DNA from: Paenibacillus sp. A3 | GTDB taxonomy: Bacteria; Bacillota; Bacilli; Paenibacillales; NBRC-103111 | Length of the DNA: 64,000 nt | Direction: 5' to 3' | NCBI RefSeq assembly: GCF_001399685.1 | Contig: NZ_JTHN01000081.1 | Span: 1 to 64,000, forward strand | Shown: positions 16,305 to 25,018 of the stretch, piece by piece | How the letters are laid out: every line of letters starts with the position of its first letter | How positions within the stretch are numbered: the stretch's first letter is position 1 | Translations under genes and position numbers: made by a program | Notes under the pieces: generated by a model | What the model saw: the letters and a program-made list of their open reading frames with translations, nothing else | Told to the model about the DNA's origin: nothing | Database searches by the model: none

Positions 16305-16320
16305 ACACCTTTCAATAAGC

Positions 16321-17361
16321 CTAATTCTGCTTTCCAAACTCCGTATTCAAAGACAATCTGTACAACTGACCGCCACTCGTAAAGTTAGCTACGATGGTAT
16401 CCTTGCCCTCGCTGCTGAACTTATAGTCTCCCCAATCGTTATCTACGGTTAGCGTGTAGCCTGCCAGATCGGTTCCGTAAAATTGCTGTACGGCAGCCTG
16501 TACGATAGCCGTAGCTTGTTCCTTGGTCAACGATTGTTTCGTTTTGTCGCCCAGTGCCTTCAGAAATTCCACCCGGTACACTTTTCCCGTCTTGGCGCCG
16601 ATCGTTGCTGACGCTACCAGCTGCTTGCCGTCTTCATCAATGCCTAACGCTTTGTCATTTCCGGTTACAAGCCGCTTCAATTCCCACACTTCTCTTTCAT
16701 CGTCTCGCTGGAACTCGGCATCGGTGAAAGGATGATCATCCGCCTTCGACAGCAGCCCCACCGCCTGCTCGGCCGTCGAAACGGCCTGCGGATCGACATC
16801 CGCCAGCTTATATTGGAGGAAGACGGCTTTCGCTTCATTCTTCACGGCATCCACCCTTACAAATTGGCGGTCGTTCGTGGAAAAATGGAAGTCGCTCGTA
16901 CCCAGCGTCTCATCCCTGAAGAAGGAAGCCATCTCGAACTTCACCTCCGCGTTCCCGTACAATTGCCGAACGGCCGCTTCCGCCGTCGGCAAATATTTGG
17001 CGTACTTCCCTGTCATTTCGGCAAGCTCGAAGTTCACGCTGACCGTCAGCACTTTGTTCGAGTCGGCGTCGACCGTGACAATCGCATCGCGGGTTTTCGA
17101 CTGAATGATCCAGCGCACTTTTTTCGTAGAATCATCTACAAAATATTCGTCCTTTAACGCCTCTTCCAGTTGGAACGATTTGCCGTTGCCGTATTGCTCT
17201 ACGGCTTTTTGGGCTATCGTCACATAGCGCTGGTCCACTTTTGCAATCTGGATAAGTCCGGGATCGTGGAAAGGTTTCTCCACATTTGCGGCGATTGCCG
17301 GTGTGGCGGAAAGGATGCTTAAAGCAAGCATCGGTGCGAGTAATTTTTTTGTCGTTTTCAT
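16321..17361 (-). CDS. Secreted PepSY/YPEB-repeat protein
   Basis: The 346-residue product starts at MKTTKKLLAPMLALSILS, an obvious signal peptide with cleavage near AIAA-NVEK; GGAGG precedes this ATG, and an upstream in-frame ATG has no site. The mature part consists of PepSY-like repeats of about 60-90 residues, e.g. KVRWIIQSKTRDAIVTVDAD and the C-terminal FYGTDLAGYTLTV...DYKF. The C-terminal repeat is similar to the C-terminus of the preceding anti-sigma protein. It is the third gene of the ECF operon, 25 bases after the anti-sigma gene. PepSY domains are often linked to protease inhibition at the cell surface; the role here is not known. Confidence 0.8.
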   Translation of the reverse strand: MKTTKKLLAPMLALSILSATPAIAANVEKPFHDPGLIQIAKVDQRYVTIAQKAVEQYGNGKSFQLEEALKDEYFVDDSTKKVRWIIQSKTRDAIVTVDADSNKVLTVSVNFELAEMTGKYAKYLPTAEAAVRQLYGNAEVKFEMASFFRDETLGTSDFHFSTNDRQFVRVDAVKNEAKAVFLQYKLADVDPQAVSTAEQAVGLLSKADDHPFTDAEFQRDDEREVWELKRLVTGNDKALGIDEDGKQLVASATIGAKTGKVYRVEFLKALGDKTKQSLTKEQATAIVQAAVQQFYGTDLAGYTLTVDNDWGDYKFSSEGKDTIVANFTSGGQLYRLSLNTEFGKQN

Positions 17362-17386
17362 TGAAAAATCCTCCTCTTTAATCGCT

Positions 17387-19774
17387 CTAGCTTTGCTCGG
17401 ATTCCATTCGGTATTCCCAAAACTCGCCTTTGGCATTGATCTTCGCTTTGACGGTCGCCGCCCCTTGCTTCGTAAACGTGTACTCGTTCCATTGAACGTT
17501 CGCCCGATAGCCCTCCAGATCGAGTCCGAACAGCTTCTTCACCTGCGGACCGAAGGCTTCCAGAGCTTTCTCCGCCGTATAGTACGGGGTCGCGAAGAGC
17601 GTCCGGGCTTTTGCCTCGTTGCCGTATACATCGTCCTTATAGGTTAGGCTGGCCGACGTCACTTGATGGGTTACCGCTCCGATATCCGCAATGAAACGTC
17701 TTCCCGGACCAGCGAGCTCCCAAACGTCTTTGAGCGGCGTTTTTACCCGCTCCACGCTGCTTATCCGCATCTCCTTGCCGTTCGACAGCGCTGCGTACGC
17801 TTGCTCGGCGGCTGCTTTAATTTGCGCGTTCACCTCCTTGGGTGAATATTTTAAGGCAGCTTTCGTCACGGCCCCCGTAACCGCATCGATAACGACTTCG
17901 GCACGCTCGCCGCGAATGATCCATTCGTTCTGATCCTTCGTCTTGAGCCGTTGTCCTTGTTCGAACCACCCGTTCTGTCCGGGGTCCAGCTCCTGCATCG
18001 CCTGCTCCGCTTTATGCCTCAGCGCATCATCCAGCTTATCGTACGCATAATTGCGGCGAAGAATAAACGGCTCGCCTGTTGCTTTATCTACGATGACCAT
18101 GCCGGCATCCTCCCCCTTCAAATGGAGGAACCACCGGTCGTTCAGCTCGGTTACCCCATACATTTCGATAAGCTCGCCGGTAACCAGTTCGCGCATGACT
18201 TTCTCTGCTTTGGCTACGATCTCGGGCTTGTTCAAGTCCTCTACGGTCATATCGAATGCCCTGGGCACTTCCGGCAGCGCCGGAGCAGACGACGGTTCGA
18301 GTGGGATGCTCCAGCTTACCGGATTGGCCTTCGTATACCGGTTGTAAGTCATCGTCACGCGATCGGGAACGGCAGCAACGTCCTGGAAGAAAAACAGCGT
18401 ACGGTTGCGGTAATTGCCCTTCTCGTCCTGCGATAGCAATGCCACCTGTTGCCCGGGAATCATCTCGCGGCCTTGACCGTCTTTCAAGGTCCACTTCAAA
18501 TCAAGCGTATCCGCGCCAAGCTGCTGGTCGGCTTCAATGACCCAACCTTTCCCTTGGAATACTTCGCGGCCGTCAGACAAGCGTTCCTCGGCTTCCTGCG
18601 TTTTCATACGCGCCGAAAAGGCGAGCTTTTTACCTTCGGCTTCCTTTATCAGAGGCTGCTTCATGACTTCCTTCGGATCGAACGAGACGGAGAAATCCTT
18701 AGCCATCCGCTCCTCCGTGTACACCGTCGTTAATTCAAGCTTCAAGTCCTTGGCATCGCGGAAAGGCAGGAAAGGATGCCAAAAGCGCATTTTTCCGCTG
18801 CTGCCCTGCCCGTTTGCAAATTGCGGAAGGGCGTTTTTGCTCCCAATGGCGAGGTCGTGCCACCGCAAAAAATCCTGCGCTGCAATCACGCGTCCTTGCC
18901 CGTCCTTGATCTCGTAACGGAAGGAAGGGTCGACTTGATACGAGCGTTTCCACTCCTGCGTTTCATTGACCTGAATAAGCATCTCCGACTTGCTCGGTCC
19001 GTGGCGGAGCTGAAGGAAGTCGAGACTGAATCCGAATGGCGACTCATACCGTTTGTTCAGCGGGATGACCGCGGACGACGCCTTTGCCTTCGCCAGATCG
19101 ATCGGCACGTTCAGATGCCATTTCCCCGGCGTCTCTCCAATTAGCGTTACATTGAAATCGACGAAGAGCTTGTTCGGAATATCCGCCAAGGACTTCACTT
19201 CTTTCCCGGGTGCGACTTCATCCAGCGAAAGGTAAAGCATCAGGTCGTTCCCGACTTTTTTCCACTGCTGAAGTAGATTTAACTCCTTCCCGTTCTCATC
19301 CGTAAACGTATATTCGTTCACGTACGGGTCTTGCTCGGGATCGGTCGGCGTAAAGTTCTCGAACAACAGGTCCGTATCCAGCGGCTTCCCGTCCTTTTCC
19401 AGTCCGTACACAATCGACAGGCGGAAGACGTCGTTCACCACTTCCTTGACCTTGAGCGTAATGCCCTGATCCGTCACCTCGCGGTTTACCGGCTCGGCGA
19501 AGCCTTCGTCCGCCGCTTTCTTCAAGCCCTCGTCCACGTTATAGAAAGTAAACAACGATTTGACATACGAGGCGAAGGTCGGAGACGTGGCTGCCCCCAA
19601 AGCGACGACCAGACCGGCGCTTGCCGCAGCGATGGCCGCCGTCTTGGCCAGCTTGCTTTGCCAACTGCGAAGTCCAAGCTCCCGCCGGGCCTGCTCGATC
19701 CCCAGCTTGCTCCGCTCGCGCAGCTCCTGGGGAATTTCGATGGATTCGATTTCTTCGGTCACTTTGTTGCTCAT
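17387..19774 (-). CDS. DUF4179-type membrane anti-sigma factor with PepSY-like C-terminus
   Basis: A 795-residue protein whose ATGA start overlaps the ECF stop, so it is translationally coupled. The first 43 residues are cytoplasmic (sigma-binding, two helices IPQELRERSKLG, EQARRELGLRSWQ), followed by one TM (44-64, KTAAIAAASAGLVVALG). The rest is extracellular: a DUF4179-like region with KVKEVVNDVFRLSIVYGLEK, a DUF5643-like middle, then several PepSY-like repeats to the end (LFGLDLEGYRANVQWNEYTF). It likely holds the sigma factor inactive until an envelope signal arrives. It is longer than most DUF4179 proteins because of the appended repeats. Confidence 0.85.
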   Translation of the reverse strand: MSNKVTEEIESIEIPQELRERSKLGIEQARRELGLRSWQSKLAKTAAIAAASAGLVVALGAATSPTFASYVKSLFTFYNVDEGLKKAADEGFAEPVNREVTDQGITLKVKEVVNDVFRLSIVYGLEKDGKPLDTDLLFENFTPTDPEQDPYVNEYTFTDENGKELNLLQQWKKVGNDLMLYLSLDEVAPGKEVKSLADIPNKLFVDFNVTLIGETPGKWHLNVPIDLAKAKASSAVIPLNKRYESPFGFSLDFLQLRHGPSKSEMLIQVNETQEWKRSYQVDPSFRYEIKDGQGRVIAAQDFLRWHDLAIGSKNALPQFANGQGSSGKMRFWHPFLPFRDAKDLKLELTTVYTEERMAKDFSVSFDPKEVMKQPLIKEAEGKKLAFSARMKTQEAEERLSDGREVFQGKGWVIEADQQLGADTLDLKWTLKDGQGREMIPGQQVALLSQDEKGNYRNRTLFFFQDVAAVPDRVTMTYNRYTKANPVSWSIPLEPSSAPALPEVPRAFDMTVEDLNKPEIVAKAEKVMRELVTGELIEMYGVTELNDRWFLHLKGEDAGMVIVDKATGEPFILRRNYAYDKLDDALRHKAEQAMQELDPGQNGWFEQGQRLKTKDQNEWIIRGERAEVVIDAVTGAVTKAALKYSPKEVNAQIKAAAEQAYAALSNGKEMRISSVERVKTPLKDVWELAGPGRRFIADIGAVTHQVTSASLTYKDDVYGNEAKARTLFATPYYTAEKALEAFGPQVKKLFGLDLEGYRANVQWNEYTFTKQGAATVKAKINAKGEFWEYRMESEQS

Positions 19775-20307
19775 GAAATCTCACCTCTCGTTAAACGTTG
19801 CCGGAGCTTGTTCAAGCCTCGGTACAGGATCGTCTTGGTCGAGCCCAGCGGCAGATTCAACAGCTCGGCAATCGATTGAATCGTATAATCCTGGTAATAT
19901 TTCAGCATAATGACGCTTTTCTCGTTCGTATCGAGCTTTTCGATCAAATCGTTCAACGTCAGCGAAAGGGCAATCTCCTCATCGCCACCGTCGTCCCGGC
20001 CCCCGCTCAATTGCTCCGCATCCTCCGTTTCGAACGGAATGATCTTGTTCCGCTGGCGCAGCACGTTCATGGAACAGTTCATCGCAATTTTGATCAGCCA
20101 TGTCTTAAAATATTGCGGCTCTCTCAAGCTTTGGATCGATTTGAACGAAAGATAGGCGGTTTCTTGCACAACGTCCAGCGCGTCCTCCTTATTGCCGACG
20201 TGGACATACGCCGTCCGGTAAATCGTCTCTTCAAAGTGCTGGAACAATTGCAAATACGCTTTGTCGTTGCCCTTTTGCGCCTTCTTGACTAGCTTTTCTA
20301 TATCCAT
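19771..20307 (-). CDS. ECF RNA polymerase sigma factor (SigV/SigW-like)
   Basis: A 178-residue ECF factor. Start at ATG giving MDIEKLVKKAQKGND, with GGGGGTGA 4 bases ahead; an upstream in-frame ATG lies inside the promoter repeat. Region 2 reads AYLQLFQHFEETIYRTAYVH and DALDVVQETAYLSFKSI. Region 4 reads LDTNEKSVIMLKYYQDYTIQ and LPLGSTKTILYRGLNKLRQ. First gene of a three-gene operon with its DUF4179 anti-sigma and a PepSY protein. Probably an envelope-stress regulator that activates its own promoter. Confidence 0.92.
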   Translation of the reverse strand: MDIEKLVKKAQKGNDKAYLQLFQHFEETIYRTAYVHVGNKEDALDVVQETAYLSFKSIQSLREPQYFKTWLIKIAMNCSMNVLRQRNKIIPFETEDAEQLSGGRDDGGDEEIALSLTLNDLIEKLDTNEKSVIMLKYYQDYTIQSIAELLNLPLGSTKTILYRGLNKLRQRLTRGEIS

Positions 20308-20327
20308 GCGGTCACCCCCGGCTCCTT

Positions 20328-20370
20328 GCCTTCTCATACTATTAGACCATGGACAGACGCATTTGGCTTT
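20328..20370 (-). promoter_or_regulatory. ECF-type promoter (copy 2)
   Basis: Minus strand AAAGCCAAATGC...GGTCTAATAG...ATGAGAAGGC, 37 of 43 bases the same as 13720-13762. It is probably recognised by one or both ECF factors encoded here. Confidence 0.65.
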
Positions 20371-20415
20371 CGATAGGTGAATTTTTTTTAGGAGCGCTGT
20401 ATTTTATACGGTTCG

Positions 20416-20444
20416 TTGACTTGTTTCACGGGACATGATAGGTT
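20416..20444 (+). promoter_or_regulatory. Putative promoter of the Bce-like regulatory genes
   Basis: TTGACT (20416-20421), a 17-base spacer and TAGGTT (20439-20444); the -10 is weak, which suits a basal promoter. Confidence 0.4.
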
Positions 20445-20477
20445 AAAACCATCCAATTTATGGAGAAAAAGAGGTCG

Positions 20478-21185
20478 ATGAATACGTACACGATCCTGAT
20501 TGTCGAAGATGACGCCAAGCTGTCCGGGCTGCTTCGCTCTTACATAACGAAATACGGCTTCGAAGCCAAGGAAACCGACAACTTCGACGACGTTCTGGCA
20601 AACTTCCGCTCATCCGGCGCCCATCTGGTGCTGCTCGACGTCAACCTTCCCAAATACGACGGGTATTATTGGTGCCGGCTTATTCGCGCGCACTCGCTCT
20701 GCCCCATTCTGTTCATCTCCGCACGGGAAAGCCAAATGGATCAGGTCATGGCGCTGGACAACGGGGCGGACGACTATATTACGAAGCCTTTTCACTATGA
20801 AGTGGTCATGGCCAAAATCCGCAGCCATTTAAGAAGAGCCTACGGTTCTTATTCCGCGGGACAAGGGGAAAGGAAGATTGAGGCACAAGGGCTCGTATTG
20901 TATCCGGAGCGATTCGTCGTGATGCACGGAGAGGCTGCAGCCGAGCTGACGCAGAAAGAAGCGGTTTTGCTGGAAGCGCTCATGAACAAAGCGGGGCGCG
21001 TCGTCAGCAGAGACCGGCTGCTCGATCTGATGTGGGAGGAGCACCATTTTATCGATGACAACACGTTGAACGTCTACATCACACGGGTGCGCAAAAAGCT
21101 GAAGGAGTTGGGCGCGGGTCAAGCGGTGGAAACGGTCAGAGGGGCGGGATACCGATTAGGCTCCGCAATCGGAGGCTCGGGATGA
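20478..21185 (+). CDS. BceR-like OmpR-family response regulator
   Basis: A 235-residue response regulator. The receiver has EDD near the start, the phospho-acceptor in HLVLLDVNLPKYDG and Lys in DYITKPFHYE. The C-terminal winged helix shows ELTQKEAVLLEALMNKAGRV and DDNTLNVYITRVRKKLKEL. The start is uncertain: ATG at 20478 (MNTYTILIVEDD) resembles family starts and has AGAGG just ahead, but the ATG six codons earlier is possible. The stop overlaps the kinase start. Control of the two downstream ABC transporters is inferred from position and family. Confidence 0.93.
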   Translation: MNTYTILIVEDDAKLSGLLRSYITKYGFEAKETDNFDDVLANFRSSGAHLVLLDVNLPKYDGYYWCRLIRAHSLCPILFISARESQMDQVMALDNGADDYITKPFHYEVVMAKIRSHLRRAYGSYSAGQGERKIEAQGLVLYPERFVVMHGEAAAELTQKEAVLLEALMNKAGRVVSRDRLLDLMWEEHHFIDDNTLNVYITRVRKKLKELGAGQAVETVRGAGYRLGSAIGGSG

Positions 21186-22189
21186 GGCTGTTTTGGAAGG
21201 AACATGTTCCACTGCTGCTGTTTTATTTTGCTCAAATGCTGCTTGTGCCTCTGCTGTATTGGCTTACGGGCGAGGAGCGCCCTTTTGCGATCGTGCTTTA
21301 CGGGATGCTGCTCAGCGCCTCGGTGCTGACACTCTATTTGGGCTACCGCTATGCTAGCCATCGAGAGCTGTACCGACAGCTCAGTCACCCGTCCGCAAAG
21401 GAAAGCGAAGGACTCCGGCCGATGGGAGAATCCCCGCTCCCCGAAGCTGTCGGCGAGCTTCTGGGCCGGTACGACCGATATTACCAGGAGCAACTGCACC
21501 ACCACCGCAGCGGCTTGGAGCAGCACGTTGTCTTTATCCACCGCTGGGTGCATCAGATGAAGACGCCGTTATCCGTCATCCAGCTTACGGCGCAGGAGCT
21601 CGACGACGAGGCAGCGGACAGCATCATGGAAGAACTGGAACGGCTTAGAAAAGGACTGGAAATGGTCATTTATACGTCCAGACTTGAGCGTTTCGAGCAG
21701 GATTTCATGGTCGAACGAACGCCGCTGCGGCAAGTCGTCAACCAAGCCCTGGCGGAAAATCGCCGGCTGTTCATACGCAAGGGAATTACGCCTAGCATCC
21801 AACTGGATGAAAGCCTGGCAGTATACAGCGACTCCAAATGGTTGCAGTTCATGGTGGGACAGCTTTTCATCAACGCTGCCAATTATACCGAGGGAATCGG
21901 CAAAAGTGTCTTCGTGTGCGCTTACGAGCGCGAAGCGACAACGATACTGGAAATTCGCGATGAAGGCATCGGGATTGTCAAAGAAGATTTGAACCGCGTA
22001 TTCAATCCGTATTTTACGGGCGAACGCGGACGGCGGCATCACGAGTCCACGGGAATGGGCTTGTATCTTGTTCGCGAGGTGTGCCAACGGCTCGGACATC
22101 GGGTGGAATTGGAATCGGAGCCGGAGGTGGGGACAGTGGTGCGACTCCGATTCGAGGCGCGTCCAAGTAGCGTGAAAGGTTCGGGGTGA
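21182..22189 (+). CDS. BceS-like intramembrane-sensing histidine kinase
   Basis: A 335-residue kinase with two TM helices (about 9-29 and 35-55) joined by only a few outside residues. This is the hallmark of BceS-type kinases, which read the state of a partner BceAB transporter rather than the drug itself. The phospho-acceptor His124 is in HRWVHQMKTPLSVIQL; the ATPase domain shows QLFINAANYTEG (N-box), EIRDEGIGI and STGMGLYLVREVCQRLGH. ATGA overlap with the regulator gene. The BceAB pair 3.5 kb downstream is the expected partner. Confidence 0.93.
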   Translation: MRLFWKEHVPLLLFYFAQMLLVPLLYWLTGEERPFAIVLYGMLLSASVLTLYLGYRYASHRELYRQLSHPSAKESEGLRPMGESPLPEAVGELLGRYDRYYQEQLHHHRSGLEQHVVFIHRWVHQMKTPLSVIQLTAQELDDEAADSIMEELERLRKGLEMVIYTSRLERFEQDFMVERTPLRQVVNQALAENRRLFIRKGITPSIQLDESLAVYSDSKWLQFMVGQLFINAANYTEGIGKSVFVCAYEREATTILEIRDEGIGIVKEDLNRVFNPYFTGERGRRHHESTGMGLYLVREVCQRLGHRVELESEPEVGTVVRLRFEARPSSVKGSG

Positions 22190-22272
22190 AATTTGAGCTT
22201 GATCGTTTCACGTTTTTCCATAAATATGGTATTATATTACAAGTGATTCATGCAAAGTAAGGAGGCGAACAT

Positions 22273-22530
22273 GTGGTGCTCCCAGCAACGGCTATCATGT
22301 TATGGCTGCTTGGATGTTCGATTTTAGCTATTCTGGCTCTCAGATGGGTGTGTAAACGATTTTCTTCGAATGTCCCTTACATTGTATTTTGTATCATTCT
22401 CATTGGCGCTCTGTTTTTTCAACAAATGGACCAAGGAAGAATTATACCGGCCAGTGTAATTATCATGATTCTAATTGCCACATTTGCGTTAAGAATGATT
22501 TTTGAGAACAAGTCTAAAAAAGTAGTCTAA
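22273..22530 (+). CDS. Small three-TM membrane protein, unknown
   Basis: 85 residues starting at GTG (22273), seven bases after GGAGG; the overlapping ATG is in a frame that stops quickly. Three hydrophobic segments (about 4-22, 32-48 and 57-76) and a short basic tail (ENKSKKVV). Not recognised. Lies between the two-component genes and the transporters on the same strand. The region ahead has TATTAT, a possible -10, so it may have its own promoter. An accessory role in peptide resistance is only suggested by position. Confidence 0.6.
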   Translation: MVLPATAIMLWLLGCSILAILALRWVCKRFSSNVPYIVFCIILIGALFFQQMDQGRIIPASVIIMILIATFALRMIFENKSKKVV

Positions 22531-22575
22531 AGGCTCGCCCCCCTGCCGTTCGCGCTCCTTATGCGGATGGCTTCT

Positions 22576-22627
22576 TTGTGTTGCAACCGAACACAACCTT
22601 AAACGAAATGTAAGCTCCGGTTAAGGT
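22576..22627. promoter_or_regulatory. Two inverted repeats ahead of the ABC operon (candidate operator)
   Basis: TTGTGT-N9-ACACAA (22576-22596) and ACCTTAA-N18-TTAAGGT (22596-22627) lie between the small membrane protein and the ABC genes. Either could bind the BceR-like regulator, but neither is a clear match to a published BceR site I can state with certainty. Confidence 0.4.
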
Positions 22628-22699
22628 AAATCCATAGCAGGGCAACTCCTTCTCCTGTACATTAGGGATTACATAAGAACATGTCAGGAGGAACCGACG

Positions 22700-23428
22700 A
22701 TGGGCAGCCCCATTCTTGAAGTGGATCGAATCACCAAAAAAATAGGTCGGCGCAATGTAATCGCAGAGTGCTCCTTCACGCTCGAAAAAGGGAAAATATA
22801 CGGGTTTATCGGGCCGAACGGAGCCGGGAAAACGACGATGATGCGCATGATGACAGGTCTCATCCGGCCGACAAGCGGTCATATCCGTATCGATTCGTTC
22901 GATGTGCAAACCCGGCGCGTGCAGGCCTTGTCCAAAGTCGGCGCGATTATCGAATCCCCGGTCTTTTTCGAATATATGACGGGCAGACAAGTGCTGCGCA
23001 ATTTATCGCGTCTGCATCCGGACATACCGTCTGCGGAGAGAGAACCGCATATCGAGCGGCTGTTGCATACGGTAGGGCTTTCAGGCCGGGGCGACGATCG
23101 GGTAAAAGCCTACTCGCTCGGGATGAAGCAGCGACTCGGAATCGCCCAATCCTTGCTAGGCAGCCCGGAGCTTTTGCTGCTGGACGAGCCCTCGAACGGT
23201 CTTGATCCTATGGGCATGCGGGAGCTGCGCGACCTGATCGTCCGCTTGCGCGATTCGGCGAATTATGCATTTTTCATATCGAGTCATCTGCTTGACGAGC
23301 TGCAGCAAATGTGTGACGAGCTTATTATCATTCGGGAAGGCTCCGTCCTTTGGAAGGGACCGACCGAGCAATTGGTCGCGAACGGGCAGCGGTTGGAGGA
23401 CGCTTTTATGGAGCTGATGTATTCATGA
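22700..23428 (+). CDS. ABC transporter ATPase, BcrA/LanF-type (peptide immunity)
   Basis: A 242-residue ATPase with Walker A GPNGAGKTT, Q-loop region VGAIIESPVFFEYMTG, signature YSLGMKQRLGIAQ, Walker B LLLLDEPSNGLDP and the H-loop ISSHLLDELQQM. The IESP and SSHLLDE features are typical of BcrA and lantibiotic-immunity LanF proteins. AGGAGG precedes the ATG. The ATGA stop overlaps the first permease gene. It likely powers removal of antimicrobial peptides from the membrane. Confidence 0.92.
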   Translation: MGSPILEVDRITKKIGRRNVIAECSFTLEKGKIYGFIGPNGAGKTTMMRMMTGLIRPTSGHIRIDSFDVQTRRVQALSKVGAIIESPVFFEYMTGRQVLRNLSRLHPDIPSAEREPHIERLLHTVGLSGRGDDRVKAYSLGMKQRLGIAQSLLGSPELLLLDEPSNGLDPMGMRELRDLIVRLRDSANYAFFISSHLLDELQQMCDELIIIREGSVLWKGPTEQLVANGQRLEDAFMELMYS

Positions 23429-24216
23429 GGCGATTGATCCACAGCGAATTTACCCGATTGTGGAGCCAAAGATGGCTCTGGTTAGTCGTCCTCGCCGCTC
23501 CCTTCCTTGCGTATTTGCAAGGGAGCTATTTTTTATGGGTAAGCTCGTTAGGCAGCGACATATCTTCCGTTTTATTTCTTTTTCAAGGGCTTCGCGAAAT
23601 GCTATTTTTGCCGTGCAATATTGCCGTCGCTGCGCTTGCGGCTGCCGTCTATACGGAACCGTTTCGAAGCGGGCAGCTGCGCCTTCTGTTTTTACGCCGG
23701 TTTTCCAGAGGGCAAATCTTTTTCAGCAAGCTGTTCGTCATCCAAGCCTCCATTCTGATTCTGCTGATCGTTTTGGGAATCTCCTTGGCGGCGGTCGGCA
23801 TGCTTCGCTTTCCGCAAGAGGAAGCCGACCGTTTCTGGCCCTTGATCGGCTACGCGTTTGTGTACTATCTGCTCGCTTACGCCACACTGGCCGGAATTAG
23901 CTGCCTCTTCTCTTTTATCGCGATGTACAGCAGGAATGTGACGTTTGCCCTGGGCGTATGCATGACGTATATTTTGGTATCGCTCTTGTTTGACGGCCTG
24001 TATTTGAGAATCGCTTCGTTGTTTGCGGCATGGCCCTATGTGCGCGATCTGCTCGCTTATGCATGGATTCCCTACATGCAGCACACCGGATTAAACGAAG
24101 CATTATCCGGGAACGCGTCCGTAATTTGGGCCATTGCCACCATACTGCTATTGCATGCGGTGGTATGCAGCGGCATCGCTTATCGCCGCTTTGTCGCAGA
24201 GGATTATATGCAGTAA
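23425..24216 (+). CDS. ABC permease, LanE/LanG-like (first)
   Basis: A 263-residue integral membrane protein, start at the ATG overlapping the ATPase stop (MRRLIHSEFTRLW); an upstream in-frame start would run inside the ATPase gene. About six hydrophobic helices, e.g. LWLVVLAAPFLAYLQGSYF, NIAVAALAAAVYTEPF, ASILILLIVLGISLAAVG and IWAIATILLLHAVV. The YTEPFRSGQLRLL segment resembles the coupling region of ABC-2 permeases. It pairs with the following gene to form the membrane part. Confidence 0.85.
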   Translation: MRRLIHSEFTRLWSQRWLWLVVLAAPFLAYLQGSYFLWVSSLGSDISSVLFLFQGLREMLFLPCNIAVAALAAAVYTEPFRSGQLRLLFLRRFSRGQIFFSKLFVIQASILILLIVLGISLAAVGMLRFPQEEADRFWPLIGYAFVYYLLAYATLAGISCLFSFIAMYSRNVTFALGVCMTYILVSLLFDGLYLRIASLFAAWPYVRDLLAYAWIPYMQHTGLNEALSGNASVIWAIATILLLHAVVCSGIAYRRFVAEDYMQ

Positions 24217-24233
24217 ACTAAGGAGGATGTCGC

Positions 24234-24998
24234 ATGTTCGGACTGTGGCTAAGCGAAATGGAACGAATCTGGAAACGAAAAATGATGCTCGTTCTGGGCG
24301 GTATTTATTGGCTGCTATGGATCTTCAATACGAGCATGCTTCACAGCAGCGGATGGGGCGATTACCGCTTCGGAGGGCGCGAACTGCTGCATGACTTAAA
24401 TACGCCGTGGTTCGCGATGGAAGGGATCTCGCTGCTGCTCGTTCTGGCGATTTTCCCGATCCTGTTCGTGGACCATTTGGGCGGCGAGATCTTTTCGGGA
24501 GCGTACCGGCTCTACATGCTGCGGGCCTACAGCCGTTTTCAGCTCTGGCTTGCAAAGCTGCTGGCGCTTGCTTCGACAGTTCTGATCTTTGTCGGAGTTA
24601 CCTGCCTCATCTCGATCGTTTGTGCCCGCCTGTTCTTTCCGCATAGCGAAACTTTCATAAAATACGGGGCGACTGAGCCCGTAGGCTCGGCGGAGGCCTT
24701 GTGGTACACCGTGGCGTTTTACTTGCTGTTTGCGCTCGTCTGTCTGGCGAAGCTTCTGATGTGCAGCATGGTATGCCAGTTCGTGCCCCGGCCGCTGGTC
24801 GCCTTTATCGTTCTCTTCGTCGGTTCGATAGCCATGATCTATGCGGTCAATGAGCTCTCGATTTATTTCGATCCGTTTTACCCAATCGTTAGGGCGCTCA
24901 GTCCGGACGGTTCGCCGAAATTTTGGTTTTATTTGCTCGGGTCGATGACTGCTTTTGCGGCAATCAGCCTTCTGCGTTGGCAGAGAAAAATCGTTTAA
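24234..24998 (+). CDS. ABC permease, LanE/LanG-like (second)
   Basis: A 254-residue ABC-2-type permease with a GGAGG site. About six TM helices: LVLGGIYWLLWIFNTSM, GISLLLVLAIFPILFVDHLG, LASTVLIFVGVTCLISIVC, WYTVAFYLLFALVCLAKLL, AFIVLFVGSIAMIYAVN, and FYLLGSMTAFAAISLL. GGEIFSGAYRLYMLRAYSR corresponds to the coupling segment GGEIFSGxxR seen in ABC-2 proteins. It is distinct in sequence from the first permease, giving a heterodimer as in LanFEG systems. Confidence 0.85.
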   Translation: MFGLWLSEMERIWKRKMMLVLGGIYWLLWIFNTSMLHSSGWGDYRFGGRELLHDLNTPWFAMEGISLLLVLAIFPILFVDHLGGEIFSGAYRLYMLRAYSRFQLWLAKLLALASTVLIFVGVTCLISIVCARLFFPHSETFIKYGATEPVGSAEALWYTVAFYLLFALVCLAKLLMCSMVCQFVPRPLVAFIVLFVGSIAMIYAVNELSIYFDPFYPIVRALSPDGSPKFWFYLLGSMTAFAAISLLRWQRKIV

Positions 24999-25018
24999 AG
25001 CCAAGGGGATCGTATGAA

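Noticed and set aside
22596-22627. ACCTTAA-N18-TTAAGGT as a confirmed BceR operator
   Set aside because: Spacing and sequence do not match a BceR site I can state firmly; kept only as a low-confidence regulatory candidate.
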